DNA from: CAYNND01 sp964398775
GTDB lineage: Bacteria > Patescibacteriota > Minisyncoccia > Phycocordibacterales > UBA2100
Direction of reading: 5' to 3'
NCBI GenBank assembly: GCA_964398775.1
Contig: CAYNND010000005.1
Coordinates: forward strand, 7,837 to 71,836
DNA: 64,000 nt
Made by a program: the position numbers and the translations under genes. A model generated the notes under the pieces. That model saw only the letters and a list, made by a program, of their open reading frames with translations, made no database searches and was not told the DNA's origin. This document shows, one piece after another, positions 17,010 through 25,156 of the stretch (position 1 is its first letter; each line of letters opens with the position of its first letter).

Positions 17010-17905
17010 CTACCGCAGCGGTTTTTCAAAAAGTGATGCTACATGTGCTGCAAAATGCTCCCCTGCTGTGCGGAGCTTGTCAGGCGTTTTCTTCATTTTA
17101 TCTATTTCATCTGCCCAAATGATAATATACGGCACCCCGGATTCTTGAAGTATAGCGAGCTGTTCTTGCAGCACATCGCTCGGCGGATATTTTTTTGATC
17201 TATTTGTGAAAACTATCATCGAAGTGGGACGAGCAATTTTTGAGAAGTCTTGATATGGGAATGGGTTCGTATCACCAGCGTCTTCGTACTGCCCCCGTCG
17301 ATTAGCACTGGTACATAGTTTGTCATAATGGGAAATGACATAGATGCTTCAAGTGTTTGCATAAGTTCAGTTTCTGTCTGCGGCCTCCGCAGTTCAGATT
17401 CCCCAGTCTTTGAGTTCTTCACTTGAAAATATGTTTCAATTTCAGAGTTTATAACTCGTGATGCGTTGAGTTTTTTATGCTCTGAGCCTTGAAGCTTTCC
17501 AGCAAAGACTGTGTGCACAAGCCAGTGCACGTCCATGATTGGCTTCCCTTCTTTTCTTCGCTTGAGGTCGAAGAACTGCGCGCGTGTGCACTCATCAGGA
17601 TATATTGTGCAGCCTATGCCTGCCTTCTCTGCGGCACCATATGCCGCAGCAGCAGCCCCGGTCGATGAGCCAAGTATTGCATGAAAGCCTTGAGTGAGCC
17701 GCATGTGCTCTAATTTTGCCATGCCATACCCACCACTGACGCCATCAAGTCCACCAGGCAATATTGCAATGCAAGGTCGCGCAGTCGGCTTCTCGCCACG
17801 TGCACGTTCTTGCGCAGAGCGAACAAGCTCATAGATCACCCGTTCAGCCTCAAACGCCTCATGATGAGTGAAATCACGTATATCACGTTGTGTGTCTAAA
17901 CTCAT
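17010..17905 (-). pseudogene. Patatin-like phospholipase, split by a -1 frameshift
   Basis: Two overlapping frames together make one patatin of about 298 aa. The first (17905-17216, 229 aa) has the glycine-rich oxyanion stretch PGGLDGVSGGYG and nucleophile Ser81 in GSSTG, and reaches Asp203 in LIDGG. There it leaves the family pattern. A -1 shift in the G5 run (17292-17296) gives DGGQYEDAGDTNPFPYQDF, then runs into the downstream 69-aa frame (IVFTNRSKK..., to 17010), restoring the D-G-G...P pattern. Either a base is missing in the assembly, the gene is decaying, or ribosomes slip. If intact, it would be a lipid acyl hydrolase with a Ser-Asp dyad. It follows the histidine kinase gene by 13 nt. 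Confidence 0.75.
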
Positions 17906-17918
17906 ACAGGAATAAAAC

Positions 17919-19532
17919 TTACGCTATTGGAAGTTCTGCAATAAATGTCGAACCTTTTCCTTCGCCAGCTGATTCTGCCCATACTTTTCCTTTATGGGCT
18001 TCTATCATTTGTTTTGCTACATACAAACCAAGCCCAGTTCCAGACACGTTAACTCCAGATGCACCCCGAGCACGCACGAATTTGTCGAAAAGCTTCGGGA
18101 GCTCATCCGCTGGTATGCCCACACCACTATCAGATATCGACACTCGAACATAGCCGCCAACAACTTCTGCAGAGATGCGAACCCACCCTTCTCGAGTGTA
18201 CTTTATTGAGTTATCAATCAAATTACTGACGACATGCTTTAGTTTTCCATAATCTGCATGGACAAGAAAATCAGTGTCAGGTACTTCATACTTAAGTATG
18301 AGCCCTTTCCGTTCTGCGCCAGCTTTTAATTCGTCAAAGACCTCCTTTGTCAGTTTCTGAATCGGAAAATCAGTCATATCATAAACCATTCTTCCTTGAT
18401 CAATGCGTGATACGCTCAAAAAGTCTTCAATAGTGCCATTCATCAGCATTCCAGATTGGAGCACTTTTCCAAGAACTTCTTTTATTTTATCTGAAATTTC
18501 GCCAAATGAACCACCAAGAACTAGGGATGTATACCCAGTCATTGCGCCAAGCGGTGTACGAAGCTGGTGTGTTGCAATTGAAAGAAATTCCGACTTTTGC
18601 CTACTCAGTTCTTCAAGTTTGCTGTTTGTTGCTTCTAGTTCAATCTTCTGCCGCTCAAGTATTTCTTTTGACTCAATTTCTTTACCAATACTTTTAGAGA
18701 GAATATACCCGAGAATACCACTGGTGAGGAGTGTGAATGTGTTCAGTACAAGATCAGTAGTTCCTTGCGAGGTTATAAGTCGCAGGAGTAGCGTTGTGCA
18801 AAGTAAAAAGATAAACAATTGAGCGAAAATCAGCTTAAAATTGAATATTTTATACTTGAATATGGCTATTGCTGTTACGAGCACAAAGCTTATGCTAAAT
18901 ATAGGACCGTAGGAATGCATTGAAATGACGTGGAAGTATGGAAGTATTAGATTAAACAGCAATGCCATGATTGTTGATGGAAATGTTCCAACTGCAATTA
19001 TTTTCAACTGTCTTCGCAATGAGTAGTCGTTACTCATGCGTATCACTTGTATGATTCGGTAAAATACCAAAATCATGTTGAGTATAAGCACACTAAGGTA
19101 GAATAAGTAGATTGGTCCTAGATAGTATGTATGCATGCGAGTCTCACTTGCAACCACATACATGAAATCATCTGAAAATGTAATGATAGCGGCGAAGCTG
19201 TTTAGTGCTGTGTATACGACAAACCACCAATTCGATTTGAGGCTTTTACCGTCTGTAAACTCAATGACAAACAAATAGTAGAAGTATGTAAGGAGTGCCC
19301 CACACATAAAGGTCATTTTTGCGGTGAGTTCGACGAGCCAGGGCTCTGTTTGAAGATTAAAGACAAGGATACACAGCACCCACAATAGTAAGAAAAAGAC
19401 CGAAGCTGCAAAAAAACGAGAATGGTTTCCTCTACGTATGGTTAGAAGTAGCAAGATAAGGAGTAGTGTGTAGACAAAACCCGCAACAACAAGTAAATAG
19501 TTTTCAAGCAGTTGTGTTTTCCACTCAAACAT
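17919..19532 (-). CDS. 7TM sensor histidine kinase
   Basis: 537 aa. Eight or nine hydrophobic segments fill residues 10-280, including the seven-segment sensor type seen in HisKA_7TM proteins. A short linker coil (285-312) follows, then the HisKA domain with phospho-acceptor His322 (IATHQLRTPLGA), N box at Asn441 (NLIDNSIKYT), G1 DSGVGI (468-473) and G2 GTGLGL (498-503). All catalytic boxes are intact, so it should autophosphorylate. No response regulator is adjacent, so it is an orphan here. TATACT lies 5 nt before the ATG. The patatin gene is downstream in the same direction. Confidence 0.9.
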   Translation of the reverse strand: MFEWKTQLLENYLLVVAGFVYTLLLILLLLTIRRGNHSRFFAASVFFLLLWVLCILVFNLQTEPWLVELTAKMTFMCGALLTYFYYLFVIEFTDGKSLKSNWWFVVYTALNSFAAIITFSDDFMYVVASETRMHTYYLGPIYLFYLSVLILNMILVFYRIIQVIRMSNDYSLRRQLKIIAVGTFPSTIMALLFNLILPYFHVISMHSYGPIFSISFVLVTAIAIFKYKIFNFKLIFAQLFIFLLCTTLLLRLITSQGTTDLVLNTFTLLTSGILGYILSKSIGKEIESKEILERQKIELEATNSKLEELSRQKSEFLSIATHQLRTPLGAMTGYTSLVLGGSFGEISDKIKEVLGKVLQSGMLMNGTIEDFLSVSRIDQGRMVYDMTDFPIQKLTKEVFDELKAGAERKGLILKYEVPDTDFLVHADYGKLKHVVSNLIDNSIKYTREGWVRISAEVVGGYVRVSISDSGVGIPADELPKLFDKFVRARGASGVNVSGTGLGLYVAKQMIEAHKGKVWAESAGEGKGSTFIAELPIA

Positions 19533-19537
19533 AGATC

Positions 19538-19543
19538 AGTATA
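19538..19543 (-). promoter_or_regulatory. -10 of histidine kinase gene
   Basis: TATACT on the minus strand lies 5 nt before the ATG at 19532. Confidence 0.5.
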
Positions 19544-19551
19544 AGTATATA

Positions 19552-20715
19552 CTATCTTTTGAAGAAGAAGTCAGTGTGTTCATAGAATATTGTGTGTTCC
19601 ATTTCGTGAGTCTCTTTTTGTACGAGTGTCAGGGTATTACTGATATCGTGCGTAAAGCTCGATGAAATATAGTAATTGTAATATGAGATTTTCTTTGTAA
19701 AATCACTAAGAAATGGAATAATTTTTCCTAAGAAAAGCAATAAATTAATGTATGTTTTTGCAGCCCATTCAGGTGCTGGAATTGCCAAAAATGAAATACG
19801 TGCGCCAGCTGATGTGTGCAGCAATATTTGACTAAACGGAACTGGAGTAGGGTTTGAGAGTTGAAATGTTGAAATAGTGTTACTACTCCCTTCTGTAATA
19901 AGTTTTTTGTATGTAATCGAAACTATAGCAGCAGATACCCATTCTGTTGAAACCAAATCCATCGCACATGTCCGTGAATAAACAAAGGGAATATGTGTTG
20001 TCAGGACGCCTTCAGCACTGAGGCGCATGCCAAATACAGTGGCAAGCAGCGGGTGTGCATGCACAAAGACGGCTAAGTGTTTTCTGAGACGAATCAGTGA
20101 TTTTGCAAGTACAAAAAAACCAAAATTGTACAAATGGGATTTTTCACTCGATATAAGTATGCCAGGCCTGAATATTACTACTGAGTGTGATTTTGAAAAT
20201 GCATTTTGTATGTAGTGCTCCGAAAGAAATTTTGATTCCTCGTAATAGTTATTGAAACTACTCGGTTGAATCAACTCATCTTCCTTCAAGATGCCTGTCC
20301 TATTCCCGTGCACAAATGCTGTGCTTACAAAACCAAATGGCACCCCCAATTCTTTACACACATCATATATTTGTGATGTTGCAGTGTAGTTGTCATTCAT
20401 TACCTGTTCTTTATCGCGGCTTTTGAATGAAAGATTTGCAGCAGAGTGTAGAAAACAGAGTGGTTGTAGAAGTTCGAGGTGGTGCTTCAACGCACGCGTA
20501 TCAACATTTGAAAGTGAAAACTCATAGTATTTGCAACCATGCAAAAGCTCCTCATATTCACTACCAAGGTGATGTTTTATGCGTAATTCAAGGCTTTCAT
20601 GCTCTGAACTTCTTCCGAGAAAAATGATTTTGTAACCGTCACTTAGAAATTGTCTCGCGACATGCTTTGCAAGAATGCCAGTTGCTCCAGTTAGCGCGAT
20701 GTATTTAACATTCAT
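19552..20715 (-). CDS. Acyl-thioester-reductase-like extended SDR
   Basis: 387 aa. The N-terminal Rossmann fold has GATGILAKHVARQFL (residues 9-23, the GxxGxxG NAD(P) motif), the HSAANLSF motif and the active-site Tyr-Lys pair in NNYYEESKF. This layout is that of the NAD_binding_4 group (fatty acyl-CoA reductases, terminal thioester reductases of NRPS and wax pathways). The C-terminal 130 residues contain a hydrophobic helix (YINLLLFLGKIIPFL). With PlsC upstream it suggests handling of acyl chains on lipids, but substrate and product are unknown. TATTAT 6 nt before the ATG. Confidence 0.75.
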   Translation of the reverse strand: MNVKYIALTGATGILAKHVARQFLSDGYKIIFLGRSSEHESLELRIKHHLGSEYEELLHGCKYYEFSLSNVDTRALKHHLELLQPLCFLHSAANLSFKSRDKEQVMNDNYTATSQIYDVCKELGVPFGFVSTAFVHGNRTGILKEDELIQPSSFNNYYEESKFLSEHYIQNAFSKSHSVVIFRPGILISSEKSHLYNFGFFVLAKSLIRLRKHLAVFVHAHPLLATVFGMRLSAEGVLTTHIPFVYSRTCAMDLVSTEWVSAAIVSITYKKLITEGSSNTISTFQLSNPTPVPFSQILLHTSAGARISFLAIPAPEWAAKTYINLLLFLGKIIPFLSDFTKKISYYNYYISSSFTHDISNTLTLVQKETHEMEHTIFYEHTDFFFKR

Positions 20716-20721
20716 TGAGCA

Positions 20722-20727
20722 ATAATA
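20722..20727 (-). promoter_or_regulatory. -10 of SDR gene
   Basis: TATTAT on the minus strand ends 6 nt before the ATG at 20715. Confidence 0.5.
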
Positions 20728-20742
20728 CCACGTGTAGTAGTT

Positions 20743-21408
20743 CTAACCGAGAATATCACGAGAGATAGATCGGTAATGCTCTGCATCGTTCTCTTGTGTC
20801 ATGTTTGTTTTTGGTTCGTATTCTTTCAGTTTTCGGCAAGTAACGCTATATGCTCCATTGTGTCTTACAATATTGATTGGTGCGATTACACATGGAGTTG
20901 TCATTGCTATGTAACCTGCCCCCCCGTGCATTTTACCACTCGTAATACCACCTTCAGGAAAGATTGCGACTATTCGCTTCTCAGCAAGTAATGTGAGGTG
21001 ATTGCTGAGTGAGATGGAGTAATCATGACGTCCTCTCTGGATTCTCCATGCACCTATTGAGTTCATGACAAAGTCACTTGACATAAAGTATCTCAGAAAA
21101 CCAAATGAAGTCGACTTAAAGTGCTCTGCGGTATTTGTAACAAAGAAGATTGGTGAAAAGGCGTACTTTGTGTGAACGAGTGCACATTGGATGTATGCAA
21201 AGTCGAGCATGCTTACATGATTTGCCGCAATAAGGATTCCACATCCTTTTGCGTGAGCCGAATCTAGTGCTTCTTGCAGATTGTCGGCATTGTGAATTCT
21301 CATGCCCGTTGTCAGGTACAGAATAGGGTACACGCACAACCTGAATATGTTTTGCGTTACTACTGTTACGTAAATAAAGATACGAGATACGCTAATGCTT
21401 TTCGTCAT
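20743..21408 (-). CDS. PlsC-family lysophosphatidate acyltransferase
   Basis: 221 aa from the chosen start. Motif I is NHVSMLD (the HX4D catalytic pair), motif III IFPEGGIT. It should acylate the sn-2 position of a lysophospholipid at the membrane; an N-terminal hydrophobic segment (about residues 8-30) anchors it. Start MTKSISVSR overlaps the upstream gene by 17 nt; longer frames overlap it more. Many CPR cells lack a full fatty-acid pathway, so it may remodel lipids taken from a host (inference). Confidence 0.85.
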   Translation of the reverse strand: MTKSISVSRIFIYVTVVTQNIFRLCVYPILYLTTGMRIHNADNLQEALDSAHAKGCGILIAANHVSMLDFAYIQCALVHTKYAFSPIFFVTNTAEHFKSTSFGFLRYFMSSDFVMNSIGAWRIQRGRHDYSISLSNHLTLLAEKRIVAIFPEGGITSGKMHGGAGYIAMTTPCVIAPINIVRHNGAYSVTCRKLKEYEPKTNMTQENDAEHYRSISRDILG

Positions 21409-21892
21409 GGAAAATTGTGTTCGCTCTGTCTTCTGGATGTAGCAAATCTCTGTGCTCCTCATCGAGGTGCCACACAGAAGAATCGATAGCTGCATCATCG
21501 TACGAGCATTTTTTATCGTGATTGAAAGGACACCACCAATTTTCTACAATTTTAACCAAATAGAGCAAGTATGATATGAGAGCAATCGTCAGTGGGCAGT
21601 ACATTTTACAGTTAAACACCCAGTACCATCTGAAGTTACTTATCACATACCCTTTGTAAACAATTTGATTGTCGAGTGTGTATCGGTGGGATGCCCATTT
21701 TGGTGCAAAATCCTTCCAATACGATTTGAGGTCATGTGCCCCAATGAATTTGAGGTGTGTGCGAACAAGGAGCACGCCAAGTATCATAAAAGGTACTGAC
21801 GTCAGTATTGGAAGATAGATGAGAGGTATTGCAATAAATTTTTTCCAGAAGGGCTGCTTAGCAAAGCCAGATGCAATATGTACTCGTTTCAT
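21392..21892 (-). CDS. Two-TM protein with a Cys/His-rich tail, unknown
   Basis: 166 aa with two membrane segments (about residues 18-45 and 102-122) and a C-terminal tail carrying CPFNHDKKC and HLDEEHRDLLH. The Cys/His spacing could bind a metal. No family recognised. It overlaps plsC and so is likely co-translated with it; the two together with the SDR form the core of the cluster. A TATCTG sits 6 nt before the ATG (weak -10 match). Confidence 0.6.
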   Translation of the reverse strand: MKRVHIASGFAKQPFWKKFIAIPLIYLPILTSVPFMILGVLLVRTHLKFIGAHDLKSYWKDFAPKWASHRYTLDNQIVYKGYVISNFRWYWVFNCKMYCPLTIALISYLLYLVKIVENWWCPFNHDKKCSYDDAAIDSSVWHLDEEHRDLLHPEDRANTIFHDEKH

Positions 21893-21909
21893 GGATGCCA
21901 GATAGAATA

Positions 21910-22395
21910 CTACACCTTACGTGAGAATGCTATCGCTGTGATGCCCGCAAGTAATACAAATAAAAGTGATGACTCACCTGTTACGAATTGACCAAGGAAC
22001 GGGCCAAAGGTGAAAATTGAACTCATAGGTACTACTCGAGTTACCACAAAAGCTGACAATAGAGCCACTCCAGCAGCAGCCATGGCTACTTTTGGAAATC
22101 GCTTTGTATCATCTATGCCTGATGTTGAGTGACGTACTGCCCAGAATGAAAACGCAAGCATAAGCAGGAAAAAAGTAGCCTCTATAGGTACAGGCAATAT
22201 GCCAAGCAGTGCTTGTATAAAGTTTGGCACCAATAGCTTCCCTGCTGATAGTGTTGAGAGAAAAGATGCAACGACAAGCGCAATTCCAATTTCTGATACA
22301 ATCTGAACTCCTCTTACAAGTCCAGCTGCAAGTGCGCTTGCAAATACTATCGTTAGAAACAATATGTCTGACGATATGCCAAAAATAAAATCCAT
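21910..22395 (-). CDS. Polytopic membrane protein, unknown
   Basis: 161 aa with about five hydrophobic segments spread through the length and few charges apart from a loop near residue 95 (GIDDTKRFPK). It has no catalytic motif that I recognise. TATACT ends exactly 6 nt before the ATG, so it probably starts the transcript that continues into the lipid-type genes 17 nt downstream. Confidence 0.65.
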   Translation of the reverse strand: MDFIFGISSDILFLTIVFASALAAGLVRGVQIVSEIGIALVVASFLSTLSAGKLLVPNFIQALLGILPVPIEATFFLLMLAFSFWAVRHSTSGIDDTKRFPKVAMAAAGVALLSAFVVTRVVPMSSIFTFGPFLGQFVTGESSLLFVLLAGITAIAFSRKV

Positions 22396-22401
22396 GTACT
22401 T

Positions 22402-22407
22402 AGTATA
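22402..22407 (-). promoter_or_regulatory. -10 of membrane-protein gene
   Basis: TATACT on the minus strand ends 6 nt before the ATG at 22395. Confidence 0.6.
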
Positions 22408-22436
22408 CCTTGAAAAATTTTAGAACAATATAATAT

Positions 22437-23540
22437 CTACAGCCCTTCTTTTTGAAGTTCAGTGATAAGCTCCTTAGCATGCTTAGAAAGTTTCTTTGGA
22501 ATCTCAACGGATATCACAGCAATAAGGTCACCACGGCCGCCTCGTGTCGGGAATCCTTTTCCTTTCAGTCTCACCAGATCGCCATGTGAAGCACCTGCTG
22601 GTACTGTGATGGTCACATCTCCATCTGGTGAATGTATTGTGTAATCATGCCCAAGTAGTGCATCAGTAAGCTTGACCGAAAGATGGTGCAGTATGTCATT
22701 CCCTGCTCGCTCAAAACGAGCGTCTGATTTTACGTGAATTCGTGTATACAAGTCACCATTTACTCCACCTGAAGCTGCCTCACCTTTGCCGGTAAGGCGT
22801 ATAACCTCCCCATCATTAATCCCTCCGGGAATTGCAATGCGAATCTCCTCCTCTTGCTTATAGACTTTCTGACCTTTGCAGGTACTGCAGGTATCTTTTG
22901 GTGTTGTGCCGAGTCCATCGCATGTGTCACATGTCTTCATTTGCGTGAATACACCGAGCAGAGAGCGCTTGGTTTCCTTAATTTGTCCGTTGCCGTTGCA
23001 GGTAGTGCACGTTACTGTTGCTGTCCCTTTCCCTCCACTGCCTTTACATTCTGTACATTGTGCAACTTTATTGAGTAGTACTGTGCGTTCAGCTCCAAAT
23101 ATTGAGTCTTTGAATGAAATTTCAATGTCTATTGATATGTCTCGCCCGCGCTTCTGAGACCTTCTTCCTTGGTTTCTTGAGCCGGCACCGAAAAATTCTC
23201 CAAAGATATCACCTAAGTCGAATTCAACTCCATTTGCTGAAAATGAACCATTGAAGCCTTGCCCTCCAAATTGACTAAAATCAAAGCCTTCGAAGCCACT
23301 AAATCCACCACCTTGTGGACCTGCCCCATTAAAAGTTTGTCCATAGGTATCATATTCAGCGCGGCGTTTTTTATCAGAGAGTATTGAGTATGCCTCACTC
23401 ACTTCTTTAAACTTCTTCTCGTCACCACCTGCCTTATCAGGATGATACTGTTGTGCGAGCTTTCTAAAAGCTTTCTTTATATCCTCTTCGGAAGCGTTCT
23501 TTTTTACACCTAAAATATCGTAGTAATTCTTTGAATTCAT
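22437..23540 (-). CDS. dnaJ: Chaperone DnaJ
   Basis: 367 aa. J domain with HPD at about residues 33-35, a Gly/Phe-rich region, a complete zinc domain with four CxxCxG-type repeats (CTECKGSG, CTTCNGNG, CDTCDGLG, CSTCKGQ), and a C-terminal substrate domain. It delivers unfolded proteins to DnaK and stimulates its ATPase. It is not in an operon with dnaK or grpE, which lie 1.6 and 5.6 kb away. The promoter is TTGCAC-16-TATAAT, ending 6 nt before the ATG. Confidence 0.96.
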   Translation of the reverse strand: MNSKNYYDILGVKKNASEEDIKKAFRKLAQQYHPDKAGGDEKKFKEVSEAYSILSDKKRRAEYDTYGQTFNGAGPQGGGFSGFEGFDFSQFGGQGFNGSFSANGVEFDLGDIFGEFFGAGSRNQGRRSQKRGRDISIDIEISFKDSIFGAERTVLLNKVAQCTECKGSGGKGTATVTCTTCNGNGQIKETKRSLLGVFTQMKTCDTCDGLGTTPKDTCSTCKGQKVYKQEEEIRIAIPGGINDGEVIRLTGKGEAASGGVNGDLYTRIHVKSDARFERAGNDILHHLSVKLTDALLGHDYTIHSPDGDVTITVPAGASHGDLVRLKGKGFPTRGGRGDLIAVISVEIPKKLSKHAKELITELQKEGL

Positions 23541-23546
23541 ATATGT

Positions 23547-23574
23547 ATTATATTCTTTGCAAAGGTGTGTGCAA
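23547..23574 (-). promoter_or_regulatory. dnaJ promoter
   Basis: TTGCAC (23574-23569), 16 nt, then consensus TATAAT (23552-23547), ending 6 nt before the ATG. No CIRCE dyad is seen here. Confidence 0.65.
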
Positions 23575-23576
23575 CT

Positions 23577-24830
23577 TTATGCGGAGATACGTTTTTGTAG
23601 CACAGTAACTTTCTGCTTTCCACGCTTCAATAGTGCAAGTCCATTTTCAAAAAAATCTTTTTCTTTGATTGCAAATTGCAAATCAGTTATTCGTTCAGCG
23701 TTGTTGAGTGATACAGCACCTGATTCGATAAACTGTCGCGCCTCACGCTTTGATTGGGCGAGTTGTGCTGATACTAATACGTCCACAAGTAGCTCACCAG
23801 CCGTTACGAGTATCGATGGAGCATCTTGCACGAAAGCAGCCGCATCAGTGATGGTAGAAATATCACCATCACCAAAAAGAATTTTCGATGTGTCTTCAGC
23901 GAGTTGTGCAGCCTTAGCGCCATGGACTATCTCTGTTGCGGCGTATGCGAGTGAGCGCTGCGCCATGCGCTCACCTGGGTTTTCAGTGTGTGCACGAGCA
24001 ATTTCAGCGATTTCAACCAGTGTTAGGTCAGTGAAAATCTTGAGGTAGTCAATTACTGAGTCATCTGATGCGTTGTACCAGAACTGGTAGTAATTGAATG
24101 GACTTGTTTTTTTACCATCAAGCCAAACGGCGTTGCCTTCACTTTTGCCGAATTTTTTCCCTGTTGCTTTATCAATAAGAAGTGGAATTGTTAGTGCGTA
24201 TGCACTGCCACCTTCCTTTCTTCGAATAAGATCAACCCCCGCGATTATGTTCCCCCATTGGTCAGAACCTCCTATTTGCACATTACAACCATGGTTTCTG
24301 TAGAGATGGAGATAGTCATATGCTTGTAGTAATGGGTATGAAAATTCTGTATAGGTAATCCCATCCTCACTCTCCATGCGAGCTGCAATTGCATCTTTTT
24401 TTACGAGAGCATTTGCCGTAAAGTGTTTCCCAATATCTCTTAAAAATTCAATATATCCAAGTTTCCCAAGCCAATCGTAGTTATCTGTCATCGTGAGGTT
24501 TGGTACTTGTAAAATGCGCGCTGCTTGTGCGCGAATTGATTCTACGTTTGCTACAATTGTTTCTCGTGGGAGCAATGGTCGCTCTACATTCGGTTTCGGG
24601 TCCCCAATCATGCCGGTACCACCTCCAGCCAAAAAGATGACCTTATGGCCTGCTGTAGCGAGTTTGCGAAGGAGCATTACTGCAACTAGATTGCCAACAG
24701 TCATCGAGTCAGATGAGGGATCAACACCAAGATATACAGTGCGAGCATCTCCATCGAGCATTTCTTCAAGTGTCTCAGTCGAAAATTGGTTTATAAAGCC
24801 TCGTTCCTTTAGTTCATGTGAAAGCGACAT
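23577..24830 (-). CDS. tyrS: Tyrosyl-tRNA synthetase
   Basis: 417 aa, class I. The tyrosine/ATP motifs include GGTGMIGDP, the QIGGSDQWGNI pocket segment and KFGKSEGN (KMSKS equivalent, residues 226-233). A C-terminal S4 RNA-binding domain (about 340-417) is present. The HIGH motif is replaced by TVGN (residues 44-47 in DPSSDSMTVGNL), a marked departure from the usual HIGH/HLGH. TATACT ends 6 nt before the ATG. Confidence 0.93.
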   Translation of the reverse strand: MSLSHELKERGFINQFSTETLEEMLDGDARTVYLGVDPSSDSMTVGNLVAVMLLRKLATAGHKVIFLAGGGTGMIGDPKPNVERPLLPRETIVANVESIRAQAARILQVPNLTMTDNYDWLGKLGYIEFLRDIGKHFTANALVKKDAIAARMESEDGITYTEFSYPLLQAYDYLHLYRNHGCNVQIGGSDQWGNIIAGVDLIRRKEGGSAYALTIPLLIDKATGKKFGKSEGNAVWLDGKKTSPFNYYQFWYNASDDSVIDYLKIFTDLTLVEIAEIARAHTENPGERMAQRSLAYAATEIVHGAKAAQLAEDTSKILFGDGDISTITDAAAFVQDAPSILVTAGELLVDVLVSAQLAQSKREARQFIESGAVSLNNAERITDLQFAIKEKDFFENGLALLKRGKQKVTVLQKRISA

Positions 24831-24836
24831 ATGATG

Positions 24837-24842
24837 AGTATA
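24837..24842 (-). promoter_or_regulatory. -10 of tyrS
   Basis: TATACT on the minus strand ends 6 nt before the tyrS ATG. Confidence 0.6.
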
Positions 24843-24866
24843 CTTTATAAAGAAAAAAATGAAAAC

Positions 24867-25154
24867 TTAGTGTAACGACTGCCAACTTCCACCGTTAATA
24901 GCTACTACTCCATGCGCTGCAAGCATTCGGACAGCCTGAGCGCTTCTTCCACCTGAAAAACATACTATGACAATTGGTTTTGCACTAGCTGTAAGTACTT
25001 CAATCTGAGATTGCAGTGCATTGAGTGGTATGTTCACCGAACCTACGTAATGTCCTGCTGCAAACTCATCGGTACTTCGAACATCAACCACAAGAGCTCC
25101 TTTTAAAAGGAGCTCTTGTAGAGAAAATGTTGGTTCAGCATTTGTACCAAGCAT
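24867..25154 (-). CDS. Single-domain rhodanese-like protein
   Basis: 95 aa. The fold signatures VVDVRSTDEFAAGHYVGSVNIPL and the active loop VCFSGGRSAQAV with the catalytic cysteine are intact. It could carry persulfide sulfur, for example for tRNA thiolation or cofactor assembly; no partner gene is adjacent. It begins 2 nt after the dnaK stop, so it is transcribed with dnaK. Confidence 0.88.
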   Translation of the reverse strand: MLGTNAEPTFSLQELLLKGALVVDVRSTDEFAAGHYVGSVNIPLNALQSQIEVLTASAKPIVIVCFSGGRSAQAVRMLAAHGVVAINGGSWQSLH

Positions 25155-25156
25155 GC

